64,000 nucleotides of DNA from the NCBI GenBank assembly GCA_022841885.1, contig JALHQP010000001.1, positions 1 through 64,000 of the forward strand, written 5' to 3'. How positions within the stretch are numbered: position 1 is the stretch's first letter; every line of letters starts with the position of its first letter. The notes beneath the pieces were generated by a model. It did not search any database, was not told the DNA's origin, and saw only the letters and a program-made list of their open reading frames with translations. The position numbers and the translations under genes are program-made. The stretch comes from Aquincola sp. (lineage in GTDB: Bacteria > Pseudomonadota > Gammaproteobacteria > Burkholderiales > Burkholderiaceae_C). Below, piece after piece: positions 1 through 7,954 of this stretch.

Positions 1-187
1 CGGCGTCGCGCGCGGCCGCGGGGGGCGGCGCGGGCGATCGCAGATGCACCGTCAATGGCGTCGGTGGCTGCGCCGGCGCGCCGCGTGAGGCAGGCAGGTC
101 GGGACGCCATGCCCACAGGCCGACCAGATGGCACAGCAGCACCGTGGCGCCGATCCACGCGCGTTCAGACCGGCGTCGCGGGTCCAT
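1..187 (-). CDS. Membrane-anchored proline-rich protein, partial (TonB/DUF3108-like N-terminus)
   Basis: Only about the first 62 codons are present; the frame stays open to the left edge. An ATG (complement of 185-187) opens a basic leader, MDPRRRSER, then one hydrophobic segment (about residues 10-26, WIGATVLLCHLVGLWAW) and a proline/alanine-rich stretch (AQPPTPL, SPAPPPAAA). This is the layout of an inner-membrane-anchored periplasmic protein such as a TonB-type protein or the N-terminus of the DUF3108 proteins of Burkholderiales. The start overlaps the end of the regulator gene by 23 bases, so the two are probably co-transcribed. Family assignment is inference from topology only; the reading frame itself is well supported by its composition. 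Confidence 0.5.
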   Translation of the reverse strand, partial: MDPRRRSERAWIGATVLLCHLVGLWAWRPDLPASRGAPAQPPTPLTVHLRSPAPPPAAARDA

Positions 188-401
188 CGTCCTGCACGTC
201 GGGGCGCCACTCGAGCAAGTCACCCGGCTGGCATTGCAGCACCTCGCAGATGCGTTCCAGCGTTTCGAAGCGCACGCCGCGCACCTTGCCGCTCTTGAGC
301 AGCGAGATGTTCACCTCGTTGATGCCCACGCGCTCGGCCAGTTCGCGCGACCGCATCTTGCGCAGGGCCAGCACGACGTCGAGCTTGACGACGATGGGCA
401 T
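165..401 (-). CDS. Small XRE-family (YozG-like) helix-turn-helix regulator
   Basis: A 78-residue protein that is almost entirely a Cro/CI-type DNA-binding domain. The helix-turn-helix is recognisable as SRELAERVGINEVNISLLKSG (shown in part here: ELAERVGI, NEVNISLLKSG), followed by FETLERICEVLQCQPGDLL, the usual end of the short YozG-type regulators. It lies two bases downstream of a DUF2975 membrane protein gene on the same strand, an arrangement that is common for this pair in many bacteria. The regulator probably controls its own operon, and the AT-rich palindrome at 952-987 is the obvious candidate operator. The target and signal are not known. Confidence 0.85.
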   Translation of the reverse strand: MPIVVKLDVVLALRKMRSRELAERVGINEVNISLLKSGKVRGVRFETLERICEVLQCQPGDLLEWRPDVQDDGPATPV

Positions 402-403
402 GC

Positions 404-952
404 TCAGACGAAGCCGCGGTTCTCTTCGTCGACCCGCGAGGCGCGCGCCATCACGCGCGCAATGGCCACCAGCGCGGCACCGAGCAGCAGCATCACGAAG
501 TCGTTCCAGTCAACGCCGATTCGCAGTGCGCGCTCGCCAGGTGCGTTGTCCCAAGTCAGCGCCACCGACATCAGCGCCCGCGCCACGATCTGCGCAAGTG
601 CCAGCGCGATCACGCTGTGCGCAAAACGGCCGAACACGCGCGCAGTGCCGGCGCCGAGCACGTCGCCTCTGCGGTAGCGCGTGAACAGGCGCCACAACTG
701 GGCCAGCACGTACAGGCCCGCGGCTACCGGCAGCAGGCTGACCAGGACGACGCGCAGGCGCGCCGCGCCCGCGGGCGGCGCCTCGGCCAGCCCCAGGTGC
801 GCTGCCAGGCCGCAGGCGTGCACCGCGTGCTCCGACACCGCCAGCGACACCGGAATCGATAGCAGCACCAGGGCTCCGACCGCGCACATGGCGTGGACCA
901 ACCAAGCCAGGCCCCGCAGGCGAGGCAGGTTCTTGACCGTGTCGTCATCCAT
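404..952 (-). CDS. DUF2975 family membrane protein
   Basis: About 182 residues with four hydrophobic segments (near residues 13-35, 60-85, 105-125 and 145-165), matching the four-helix DUF2975 family of unknown function. It is paired with the XRE regulator immediately downstream. The start is uncertain. The ATG at 950-952 gives the family-like N-terminus MDDDTVKNLPRL but has no Shine-Dalgarno sequence and sits inside a palindrome. An upstream ATG (985) would add 11 hydrophobic residues and has a GGAGGA about 14 bases before it. The shorter form is preferred because the extra residues look like translated operator sequence. Confidence 0.8.
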   Translation of the reverse strand: MDDDTVKNLPRLRGLAWLVHAMCAVGALVLLSIPVSLAVSEHAVHACGLAAHLGLAEAPPAGAARLRVVLVSLLPVAAGLYVLAQLWRLFTRYRRGDVLGAGTARVFGRFAHSVIALALAQIVARALMSVALTWDNAPGERALRIGVDWNDFVMLLLGAALVAIARVMARASRVDEENRGFV

Positions 953-987
953 AATGTTTTGCAAAAAAAGCTTTATGCAAAACATTA
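952..987. promoter_or_regulatory. Perfect 12-bp inverted repeat, probable operator of the XRE/DUF2975 pair
   Basis: TAATGTTTTGCA (952-963) is repeated exactly inverted as TGCAAAACATTA (976-987) with a 12-base AT-rich spacer. It is strikingly AT-rich within very GC-rich DNA and touches the start codon of the DUF2975 gene. The arms are long and separated, as in an operator for a dimeric regulator. There is no run of T after a GC-rich stem, so a terminator is unlikely. Binding by the adjacent XRE protein is inference. Confidence 0.65.
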
Positions 988-1015
988 AATCACGACGCTT
1001 CCTCCACTGCAAGCA

Positions 1016-1930
1016 CTAGCGCTTGCCCACGCGCGAGCGCCGCCACTCGCGCACGCGCTCGTCGATGAACTGGTCCACCGTGGTCTGCTTGCGCGGAAAC
1101 TCGGCCAGCAGTTCGCGCGGGTCGAACTCCTCGGGCCACTGGTCGTCGGACACGAGGCCGATGTCGAGCACACGCGCGACGCCCTCGTGGAAGGGCCGCA
1201 CCAGGGTGGCGAGGGTGCGCGCGACGCCCAGCGGCAGGTGCCGCACCTTGCCCTGGCGTGCGCGCACCTGGTACATCAGCGCCACGTCGTGGTTGCTCAG
1301 GTTGTCGGGGCCGCCGATCTCGATCGTGCGGCCGACCAGGATGTCTGTGACCAGGGCCTCGACCGCGATCGGCACGATGTCGCGCACGGCGACGAAGTTG
1401 CGCGGCTTGGTGGCGGGGCCGATCAGGAAGGTGCCGCCCTTGTCGAGCAGCATCTGGCCGTTGAAGCGGTGCACATGGCACTCCATGAAAGCCGACGGGC
1501 GCAGGATCGTGAAGGGCACGCTGCTCTCGCGCAGCACCTCCTCGATCTCGAACTTGGTGCGGAAGAAGTCGATCGGATGGTCCTCGCGCGCGCCCAGCGC
1601 CGAGGTGTAGACGAAGCGTTCGACGCCGGCGCCGAGCGCCGCCGCGATCAGCGCGCTGTGGCCCACATGGTCGACCTGCGCGCTCGAGTAGCGCCCACGC
1701 CCGAGCAGCGAGTGCGCTGCCGCGAAGACCCGAAACGCCCCCTTGCAGGCACGTTCCAGCGAGGCCGGGTCGGTGAGGTCGCCCTCGACGATCTCGGCGC
1801 CGGCCTGCGCCAGGTCCGCCGCGCGGGCGCGGTCTCGCACCATCGCGCGCACGCGCTTGCCGTCCTTCAGCAGGGCCAGGGCCGTGGCACGGCCCAGCAG
1901 CCCGGTGGCACCGACGACCAGGATCGTCAT
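1016..1930 (-). CDS. NAD(P)H-binding SDR-family protein (NmrA-like epimerase/reductase)
   Basis: A 304-residue atypical short-chain dehydrogenase. The N-terminus, MTILVVGATGLLGRAT, carries the Rossmann GATGLLG nucleotide-binding turn, followed by the charged VRAMVRDRARA strand typical of NmrA-like proteins that prefer NADP. EGDLTDPASLERAC and RFVYTSALGA are the usual further motifs. The protein lacks a clear YxxxK catalytic pair, as do many members that act as sensors or quinone-reductase-like enzymes. Its start lies 59 bases from the divergent aldo/keto reductase gene, so the two may share a regulatory region. Substrate unknown. Confidence 0.85.
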   Translation of the reverse strand: MTILVVGATGLLGRATALALLKDGKRVRAMVRDRARAADLAQAGAEIVEGDLTDPASLERACKGAFRVFAAAHSLLGRGRYSSAQVDHVGHSALIAAALGAGVERFVYTSALGAREDHPIDFFRTKFEIEEVLRESSVPFTILRPSAFMECHVHRFNGQMLLDKGGTFLIGPATKPRNFVAVRDIVPIAVEALVTDILVGRTIEIGGPDNLSNHDVALMYQVRARQGKVRHLPLGVARTLATLVRPFHEGVARVLDIGLVSDDQWPEEFDPRELLAEFPRKQTTVDQFIDERVREWRRSRVGKR

Positions 1931-1989
1931 GGTTTCCTCCGCTCGGATACGCTCATGCTATCCACGAACTGCCAAGCCTTCCAAGCACC

Positions 1990-3042
1990 ATGAAGACCGT
2001 TTCGCTCGGCCCGCTGGCCATCACGCCGATCTGCCTGGGCACCATGACCTTCGGCGAGCAGGTGGGCGAGGCCGACTCGCACGCCATTCTCGACCGCGCG
2101 CTGGAGCGTGGTGTCAGCTTCATCGACACGGCGGAGATGTACCCGGTGCCGCCCGGCCCCGAAACCTACGGCCGCACCGAGCAGATCCTCGGCAGCTGGT
2201 TCGCGAAGCGGCCGCAGATGCGCGCCAAGGTCGTGCTGGCCAGCAAGGTGGCGGGCCCGGCGCGCGGCATGCCCTGGGTGCGCGGCGGCGGCAACGACGT
2301 CACGCCGGAAGGCATCGTGCAGGCCTGCGACGCCAGCCTGAAGCGCCTGCGCACCGACGTGATCGACCTCTACCAGATCCACTGGCCGAATCGCAACGCG
2401 CCGTCATTCGGATCGCTGTACTTCGACCCCGCGAGGGACCAGGCGCAGACCTCGGTGCACGACCAGCTCGAAGCGCTGGCGGGGCTGATCAAGGCCGGCA
2501 AGGTGCGGGCGATCGGCCTGTCCAACGAGACGCCCTGGGGCGTGATGGACTTCGTGCGCGTGGCTGAGCAGCATGGCCTGCCGCGCGTGGTGTCGGTGCA
2601 GAACGCCTACTGCCTGACCAACCGCGTGCCCGACAACGGGCTGGACGAGACGCTGCACCGGCTCGGCGTCGGGCTGCTGGCCTACTCGCCGCTGGCCTTC
2701 GGCGCGTTGACGGGCAAGTACGACGAGCGCGGCACCGACGACCCGAAGAACCCGGGCCGCATCGCGAAGTTCGAGCGCTTTCGCACCCAGCGCTGGGGCC
2801 GGCCCGAGGCGCTGGCTGCGGCACGGCGCTACAACGCGCTGGCGCGCGAGCACGGACTGACGCCCGCGCGGTTGGCGCTCGCCTTCTGCTACGGCAACTG
2901 GCGCGTGGCCAGCACGATCATCGGCGTGACCAGCTTGGCCCAGCTCGACGAGTGCCTGGATGCTTGGGGCACGACGCTGTCGCCGGAATTGCGGGCCGCC
3001 ATCGACAAGATCCGCTGGGAAGTGCGCGATCCGGCGCAGTAG
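1990..3042 (+). CDS. tas: Aldo/keto reductase, Tas family
   Basis: A 350-residue NADPH-dependent oxidoreductase closely resembling E. coli Tas in length and motifs. Visible family features are LGTMTFGEQ at the N-terminus, FIDTAEMYPVPP with the Asp and Tyr of the active site, the catalytic-Lys region LASKVAGP, LYQIHWPNR with the active-site His, GLSNETPWGVM, and ASTIIGVTSLAQL near the C-terminus where the cofactor is bound. It is a cytoplasmic (beta/alpha)8 barrel. It stands alone, divergent from the SDR gene and convergent with the DUF2332 gene seven bases away. The physiological substrate of Tas proteins is not settled. Confidence 0.92.
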   Translation: MKTVSLGPLAITPICLGTMTFGEQVGEADSHAILDRALERGVSFIDTAEMYPVPPGPETYGRTEQILGSWFAKRPQMRAKVVLASKVAGPARGMPWVRGGGNDVTPEGIVQACDASLKRLRTDVIDLYQIHWPNRNAPSFGSLYFDPARDQAQTSVHDQLEALAGLIKAGKVRAIGLSNETPWGVMDFVRVAEQHGLPRVVSVQNAYCLTNRVPDNGLDETLHRLGVGLLAYSPLAFGALTGKYDERGTDDPKNPGRIAKFERFRTQRWGRPEALAAARRYNALAREHGLTPARLALAFCYGNWRVASTIIGVTSLAQLDECLDAWGTTLSPELRAAIDKIRWEVRDPAQ

Positions 3043-3048
3043 CTCAGG

Positions 3049-4104
3049 TTAGGCCTGCCAGATCGCCTCGCGCCCATGCGGGTGTGCCGTGGCGAGCACC
3101 CGCGTGCTGCCGCCGGGCCACAGCGTGAGCCGCAGTTCGAAGATCACGCCGGCGTCGGGCGGCTCCAGGCGGAGCCAGGCCAGCGGCGCTTGCGCGCTTG
3201 CGCGCGCGCCGGCCTCGACGATCGCCGCCTGCACTCCGTCGCGCGTGGCCGGCGGCATGTACTGCCACATCATCGAGTGATAGAGCACCGTGGCGCGGCC
3301 CGGTCGCGGTGCGGCCAGTTCACGCCGCGTCCAGGTCAGCGCATCGGCAGTTTCGACTTGAACATCCAGCGCCTGCGCCAGCGCGATCGCCGCGCGCAGG
3401 CGTTCGAGCCGTTCGCGCTGGTCGGGCCAGACGTAGGACGCCAGGCGCAGCGCGGCGCCCGGTTGTCGCAGGTCGACCGGCGCCACATCGCAGGCGGCCT
3501 GCGAGGCAATGTCGATCCGTTCGGGCAGTGCCGGCACGGCACCGCGCCAGTCGCTGCGGATGCGCACCGGGCTCGCCGGGTCGCCCCAGCGTGCGCTGCC
3601 GAGCTCGTAGCGGTAGCGGTGCCAGAGCTGGTTCAGGCCGGCGCTGGCGCCGATCTCCAGCGTCGCGAGCGGCAGGCCGGTGGCCCGCGCCACCGCGGCA
3701 AAGCCACCGAGCAGCAGCGCACTGCGGCCGATCTCGTTGGTCTGCGGCGCGCTGCGCAGGTAGTCGGCGACCCGTTCGCGCTGGGTGTGCAGTGCGCGCC
3801 GCACCGCCGCCGGCCCGGCCTGCATGTCGAAGCGCTCCTGGTGCGGCGGGTACAGCGCCGCGAGCTCGGCGTCGCTGCCGTCCAGCGCCATCGCGTGCAG
3901 CGCACCCGCCACGCGCAGCGGCACCACGTCGGCCCCCGGGTCGCCCGGCCAGGACGGCAGCAGCTCGCGCAGCGCACCACCACCGCGCCAGTCGGCCAGC
4001 GCCGCTTCGAGCACGCGCGCCGTGAACGGCGAGCCCGCTTCGTCGCACCAGCCGATCTGGCGCTCGAAGGCGGTGGCGATGGTGTCGCGCGTGTCGTCGC
4101 TCAT
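3049..4104 (-). CDS. DUF2332 domain-containing protein
   Basis: A 351-residue soluble protein matching the DUF2332 family along its length: FERQIGWCDEAGSPF near the start, a central LLGGFAAVARATGLPLATLEIG followed by ASAGLNQLWHRYRY, and the C-terminal LAWLRLEPP ... LRLTLWPGG segment. The central glycine-rich motif suggests a methyltransferase-like fold, but no function is established for the family. It starts 14 bases from the divergent ybaK gene, so their promoters overlap. No signal peptide or membrane segment is seen. Confidence 0.85.
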   Translation of the reverse strand: MSDDTRDTIATAFERQIGWCDEAGSPFTARVLEAALADWRGGGALRELLPSWPGDPGADVVPLRVAGALHAMALDGSDAELAALYPPHQERFDMQAGPAAVRRALHTQRERVADYLRSAPQTNEIGRSALLLGGFAAVARATGLPLATLEIGASAGLNQLWHRYRYELGSARWGDPASPVRIRSDWRGAVPALPERIDIASQAACDVAPVDLRQPGAALRLASYVWPDQRERLERLRAAIALAQALDVQVETADALTWTRRELAAPRPGRATVLYHSMMWQYMPPATRDGVQAAIVEAGARASAQAPLAWLRLEPPDAGVIFELRLTLWPGGSTRVLATAHPHGREAIWQA

Positions 4105-4118
4105 GGCAGCATTGCACC

Positions 4119-4613
4119 ATGGCGAAGAAGGACAAGCATGTCAGCGAGACGCCTGCGACGCAGTGGCTGCGGCGCCAGGGCATCGGTTTCACCGAGCACC
4201 CGTACGACTACGTCGAGCATGGCGGTACCGCCGAGTCAGCGCAGCAGCTGGGCGTCGACGAGCACGCCGTGGTCAAGACCCTGGTGATGCAGGACGAGCG
4301 CGCCCAGCCGCTGGTGGTGCTGATGCACGGCGACCGTCACGTCAGCACCAAGAACCTGGCACGCGAGATCGGCGTCAAGAGCGTCGAGCCCTGCAAGCCG
4401 GAGGTGGCGCAGCGCCACAGTGGCTACCTGATCGGCGGCACCTCGCCTTTCGGCTTCAAGCGCGAGGGCGTGCGCGTGTGCGTGCAGCGCAGCGTGCTCG
4501 AACTGCCGCGCATCTACATCAACGGCGGGCGGCGCGGCTTCCTGGTCGGCATCGAACCGGCCGTGCTGACCGGACCACTCGGCGCGACGCCCGTGGACTG
4601 CGCCTTAAACTGA
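4119..4613 (+). CDS. ybaK: YbaK/EbsC-type aminoacyl-tRNA deacylase
   Basis: A 164-residue editing protein of the YbaK/ProX superfamily. These proteins hydrolyse mischarged tRNA in trans; YbaK removes Cys from Cys-tRNA(Pro). Family motifs are ETPATQWLRRQGI, the conserved Lys in VVKTLVMQ, GVKSVEPCKPEVAQ, and YLIGGTSPFG with the glycine-rich loop that closes the active site. Length fits the family. It is followed after four bases by plsY and probably shares a message with it and with the RidA gene. Whether the specificity is for Cys or another residue cannot be read from sequence alone. Confidence 0.9.
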   Translation: MAKKDKHVSETPATQWLRRQGIGFTEHPYDYVEHGGTAESAQQLGVDEHAVVKTLVMQDERAQPLVVLMHGDRHVSTKNLAREIGVKSVEPCKPEVAQRHSGYLIGGTSPFGFKREGVRVCVQRSVLELPRIYINGGRRGFLVGIEPAVLTGPLGATPVDCALN

Positions 4614-4617
4614 ACGC

Positions 4618-5241
4618 ATGAATGCATGGGCATCCCTGGCGATGATCGTCGCCGGCTACCTGGTCGGCTCGCTGTCGTTCGCGATCATCGTCAGCCGCGT
4701 GATGGGCCTGGCGGATCCACGCAGTTACGGCTCGGGCAACCCCGGCGCGACGAATGTGCTGCGCACCGGCAACAAGGCGGCGGCGATCGCGACCCTGGCG
4801 CTCGACGCGCTGAAGGGTTTTGTGCCGGTGATCGTGGCGCTGCTGCTGGCCGAGCGCTTCGGCTGGGGCGAGCGCACGATCGCGGCCACCGGTCTGGCGG
4901 CCTTCCTCGGCCACCTGTGGCCGGTCTTCTTCAAGTTCAAGGGGGGCAAGGGCGTGGCCACCGCAGCGGGCGTGCTGTTCGGCTTCAACCCGCTGCTCGG
5001 CCTGGCGACGTTGATCACCTTCGCGATCATCGCGACCTTCTTCCGCTATGCCTCGCTGGCCTCGATCGCGGCGGCGCTGTTCGCGCCCTTCTACCAGTTG
5101 CTGATCTGGGAGGCCGACGGCTATGCGCTGGCCATCGTCGTGATGAGCCTGCTGCTCGTGTGGCGGCACGAGGGAAACATCCGCAAGCTGATCGCCGGTA
5201 CCGAGTCCAAGATCGGACAGAAAGCAAAGATCCATCCATGA
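4618..5241 (+). CDS. plsY: Acyl-phosphate:glycerol-3-phosphate acyltransferase PlsY
   Basis: A 207-residue integral membrane enzyme that acylates glycerol-3-phosphate from acyl-phosphate in the first step of phospholipid synthesis. Diagnostic motifs are YLVGSLSFAIIVSRVMG, the SGNPGATNVLRTGNK motif, the second motif HLWPVFFKFKGGKGVAT that binds phosphate, and the C-terminal VWRHEGNIRKLIAGTE. About five membrane segments are visible. The last four bases overlap the RidA gene (ATGA). A TAAACT hexamer sits six bases before the ATG, so an additional leaderless message is possible, although read-through from ybaK is more likely. Confidence 0.95.
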   Translation: MNAWASLAMIVAGYLVGSLSFAIIVSRVMGLADPRSYGSGNPGATNVLRTGNKAAAIATLALDALKGFVPVIVALLLAERFGWGERTIAATGLAAFLGHLWPVFFKFKGGKGVATAAGVLFGFNPLLGLATLITFAIIATFFRYASLASIAAALFAPFYQLLIWEADGYALAIVVMSLLLVWRHEGNIRKLIAGTESKIGQKAKIHP

Positions 5242-5591
5242 GCACTTCGATTCAACGATTCGACGTCGGCGCCCGCATGTCCGAGATGGCCGTGCACGGC
5301 GACCGCGTGTTCCTCGCCGGCCAGATCGCGGCCGACGGCTCGCAGGACATCGGCGGCCAGACACGCCAGGTGCTGGCCGCGATCGACGCGCTGCTGGCGC
5401 GCGCGGGCAGCGACAAGGGCAAGATCCTGATGGCGCAGATCTACCTGGCCGACATCGCCGACTTCGCTGGCATGAACGCCGCGTGGGATGCCTGGGTCAT
5501 GCCCGGCCACACGCCGCCGCGGGCCACGGTGCAGGCCAAGCTCGCGAAGCCGGAGTGGAAGGTCGAGATCGTCGTCACTGCGGCGTTGTGA
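5238..5591 (+). CDS. RidA-family (YjgF/YER057c) protein
   Basis: A 117-residue member of the RidA family, whose best-known members deaminate reactive enamine/imine intermediates such as 2-aminoacrylate. The C-terminal block TPPRATVQAKLAKPEWKVEI contains the Arg (in PPRATV) that binds the substrate carboxylate and the final acidic residue of the motif (WKVEI). The start is the ATG overlapping the stop of plsY, giving MSTSIQRFDVGARMS. It belongs to one of the less studied RidA subgroups rather than the RidA archetype, so enzymatic activity is uncertain. Confidence 0.9.
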   Translation: MSTSIQRFDVGARMSEMAVHGDRVFLAGQIAADGSQDIGGQTRQVLAAIDALLARAGSDKGKILMAQIYLADIADFAGMNAAWDAWVMPGHTPPRATVQAKLAKPEWKVEIVVTAAL

Positions 5592-5670
5592 ACGGCCCGC
5601 TCGGCAGCTGTTGGCTCGCCGCGCTGTGTGATCGATGCGCTGGAGCAGCGCGAGGGCTGGCGCCGACCGA

Positions 5671-6108
5671 TCAAGGGTGCACGACCTTGAACGCGTTGTC
5701 CGGGCTCGCGAAGTGGCCTCGCACGGCGGGGCTGCCCATGTTCGACGTGACGGTCGCCGAGACGCTGTGCACGCCGACCGTCGAGAACGTGACGGCAAAG
5801 CCACCCTTGCCGACGATGCGGCCGAAGTTGACGAGGAAGGTCTTCGGCGAGAAGGCCGCACCCGGATCGGTCGAGTTCAGGGTCACCGTGTAGGACCCCT
5901 TGTCGAACCCGCAGGTGACCCGGATGCTCCCGACGACGGGCGTGCCGCGCGGCACCGTCTTCGACCCGGCCGTGGACGCGGGCGCCGTCGGACACGAAGC
6001 GATGCCAGGCTCGACGTAGACGAAGTTCTGGCCAGCAGCCTGCGGGGTGCGCACGGCCAGGGCGAACAGAAGAAGGGTCCGGCAAACGGCCGGCCCGCAG
6101 AGGGTCAC
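5671..6108 (-). CDS. Small secreted protein of unknown function, coupled to cytochrome c gene
   Basis: About 145 residues from a GTG whose GTGA overlaps the stop of the cytochrome c gene, so translation is coupled. The N-terminus is a signal peptide (TLCGPAVCRTLLLFALAVRT then PQAAGQ). The mature part has two Cys (ASCPTAP and VTCGFDKG) that could form a disulfide and is rich in beta-prone, glycine/serine/threonine segments such as GSYTVTLNSTDPG and GGFAVTFSTVGVHSV, suggesting a small immunoglobulin-like periplasmic domain. I recognise no family. Its place at the end of the dehydrogenase-cytochrome operon suggests an accessory role, which is inference. Confidence 0.65.
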   Translation of the reverse strand: MTLCGPAVCRTLLLFALAVRTPQAAGQNFVYVEPGIASCPTAPASTAGSKTVPRGTPVVGSIRVTCGFDKGSYTVTLNSTDPGAAFSPKTFLVNFGRIVGKGGFAVTFSTVGVHSVSATVTSNMGSPAVRGHFASPDNAFKVVHP

Positions 6109-6419
6109 TTCAACGACAGCACGTACGCCGCCAGCGCGCGTGCCTCCTTGGCCGACACCTGCGGTTGGGGAGGCATCACGTCTTGGCCCCAGACGCCGGT
6201 CCCGCCGCGCCTGATCTTCCTGGCCAGGACGTCGGCCGCGTTCTTCTGATCCGCGTACTTGGCCGCTACTTCCTTGAAATTGGGGCCGTACTTTCTCTTG
6301 TCGACCTGATGACAGGCCAGGCAGTTCTTCTTCACGACGAGGTCGTAATCCGCCCGTGCCGGCACGGCAGCGCACAACAAGCCGCCGACGACGGCAGTCC
6401 ATCGAAGCGTCACTCGCAA
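6105..6419 (-). CDS. Periplasmic class I c-type cytochrome
   Basis: A 104-residue monohaem cytochrome of the c551/c552 size class. A signal peptide ending in AVPARA precedes the mature DYDLVVKKN. The haem attachment motif is CLACH (in NCLACHQVDKRKYGP), and the sixth ligand is probably the Met in QDVMPPQPQVS, with the usual C-terminal helix EARALAAYVLSLK. It lies directly downstream of the PQQ-type sugar dehydrogenase on the same strand, and the natural reading is that it is the electron acceptor of that enzyme, passing electrons to a terminal oxidase. Confidence 0.93.
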   Translation of the reverse strand: MRVTLRWTAVVGGLLCAAVPARADYDLVVKKNCLACHQVDKRKYGPNFKEVAAKYADQKNAADVLARKIRRGGTGVWGQDVMPPQPQVSAKEARALAAYVLSLK

Positions 6420-6483
6420 CGGGTTCTCCTTGCTCCAGAAAAGCGGACGCGCTGCTGGCCGGCAGCGCGCCTGCGCTTTGCAA

Positions 6484-7746
6484 CTACTGCGGCTTCACAC
6501 GGATGATCTTGCCCTGGTCCTCGAGCGCGACATACAGGTTGCCGTCCGAGCCCAGTTCACAGGCGCGGAAGCGTCCGGCCACCGTCGGCCAGGGGAAATC
6601 GGTCTTCGTTGCCGACATCCCATCGGCACTGACCTTCAGCAGGTCGAGGCGGTTGCCCACGGCCGTGCCATGGATGCCGATACCGGCAAACCCGACCACC
6701 ATCTGGCCGTTCCAGTCCTTCCACTGCGTGCCCGACAGGAAGGTGTTGCAGAACATGCCCTGTGACAGCCCCTTGTTGTTCCACGCTGGCTTCATCGCCT
6801 TCGGATAGGTCTTGAGGTCGGTCATGGGCATGAAGGCGCCGCGCTTCTTGGGGTCCATCGCGCCCATCTGGTTGGGCGAGTAGCCGCAGTAGTCGTCCGG
6901 GCAGTCCTTGCGGCCGCCCACGTTCGGGCGCGGATCCCATCCGGCGTTGCCGCCGTTGACCAGCGCGGTGACCTCGTCGCTGTGCCAGGGGCCGTTCTCC
7001 GCCGTGAACGGGCGGTTGTCACCGGGGCGGAACGCGATGCCCTGCGGATTGCGGTGGCCGTAGGTGTACACGCGCGGATCGAAGCCCGCCGGCGGCTTGT
7101 TGTCCGGTGCGGCCTTGCCATCCCGGTCGATGCGCAGCACCTTGCCGCCGATGTACTTCGGGTCCTGCGGCGCGATGCCCAGGTGGTTGTCGCCGGTCGT
7201 CACGTAGAGAAAACCATCGGCGGGGCTGAAGCGGATGCGGCCGCCGTTGTGTGCGCCGGGGCCGCCGAAGGGATGCTTGGTGGCCTTGGGCTTGTAGCCG
7301 ATGTCGCCCACGATGTCGACGCGGTCCGAGACGGCGTTCATCGCATCGTTGAGCTTGAACCGCATCACCCGGTTGCCGAGCTTGCCGCCCAGGTTGGAAC
7401 TGGAGTACACGTAGATGAATCGGTTGCTCGCGAACTGCGGGTCGATCGCCACGCCCATCATGCCGGCCTGCCCGTCGCAGAACAGGTCGGCGCTGGCCGA
7501 CGAATAGCCCGCGGTGGTGCCCACGCCATGCAGCTTGTTGATGGTGCCGTTGGGCATGCGCACCGACAGGCCCTTGCACTTCTCGGTGAAGAACATGGTG
7601 CCGTCCTTCATGAACGCCATGTCCCAGGGCGAATCGATCTTGTCGACGACGTCTTCCGTCATCACGGTCGGCGCCGCGGCGAGCAGGCTGCCCGATAGCG
7701 CCAAGCCAACCGAGGCCGTCAACGCAACTCTCAACATCTGTGCCAT
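6484..7746 (-). CDS. PQQ-dependent sugar (glucose/sorbosone-type) dehydrogenase
   Basis: A 420-residue secreted six-bladed beta-propeller of the GSDH family, which oxidises sugars or aldoses in the periplasm using PQQ. The signal peptide is MAQMLRVALTASVGLALSGS with cleavage near SLLAAAP. Family landmarks are IDSPWDMAFMKDG, MMGVAIDPQF, HNGGRIRFSPADGFLYVTTGD containing the catalytic-type His, GGKVLRIDRDG, and YGHRNPQGIAF with the conserved Arg/His. The start is set by AGGAGcgagac just before ATG at 7744-7746; longer upstream readings have no signal peptide. It heads an operon with a cytochrome c. Substrate is not predictable. No PQQ biosynthesis gene is in the window. Confidence 0.88.
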   Translation of the reverse strand: MAQMLRVALTASVGLALSGSLLAAAPTVMTEDVVDKIDSPWDMAFMKDGTMFFTEKCKGLSVRMPNGTINKLHGVGTTAGYSSASADLFCDGQAGMMGVAIDPQFASNRFIYVYSSSNLGGKLGNRVMRFKLNDAMNAVSDRVDIVGDIGYKPKATKHPFGGPGAHNGGRIRFSPADGFLYVTTGDNHLGIAPQDPKYIGGKVLRIDRDGKAAPDNKPPAGFDPRVYTYGHRNPQGIAFRPGDNRPFTAENGPWHSDEVTALVNGGNAGWDPRPNVGGRKDCPDDYCGYSPNQMGAMDPKKRGAFMPMTDLKTYPKAMKPAWNNKGLSQGMFCNTFLSGTQWKDWNGQMVVGFAGIGIHGTAVGNRLDLLKVSADGMSATKTDFPWPTVAGRFRACELGSDGNLYVALEDQGKIIRVKPQ

Positions 7747-7954
7747 GTCTCGCTCCTGTTGTGTGAATCGACCGCAGCCGGCCTTCGTCTCATCCGACCG
7801 TGGGCGACGCGCTGGCCGCAACTTCATGCGCAAGCGCCCGCGCTGCGAATAGGAAAGCACGCCCAGCGCCTCACGTATCCGTGAAAACCCGCGTCCGGCC
7901 GGATTTGCGGCAATCGCAGCCCGTTTGTCCCGCACCTTGGCATGCGCCTGCGTT

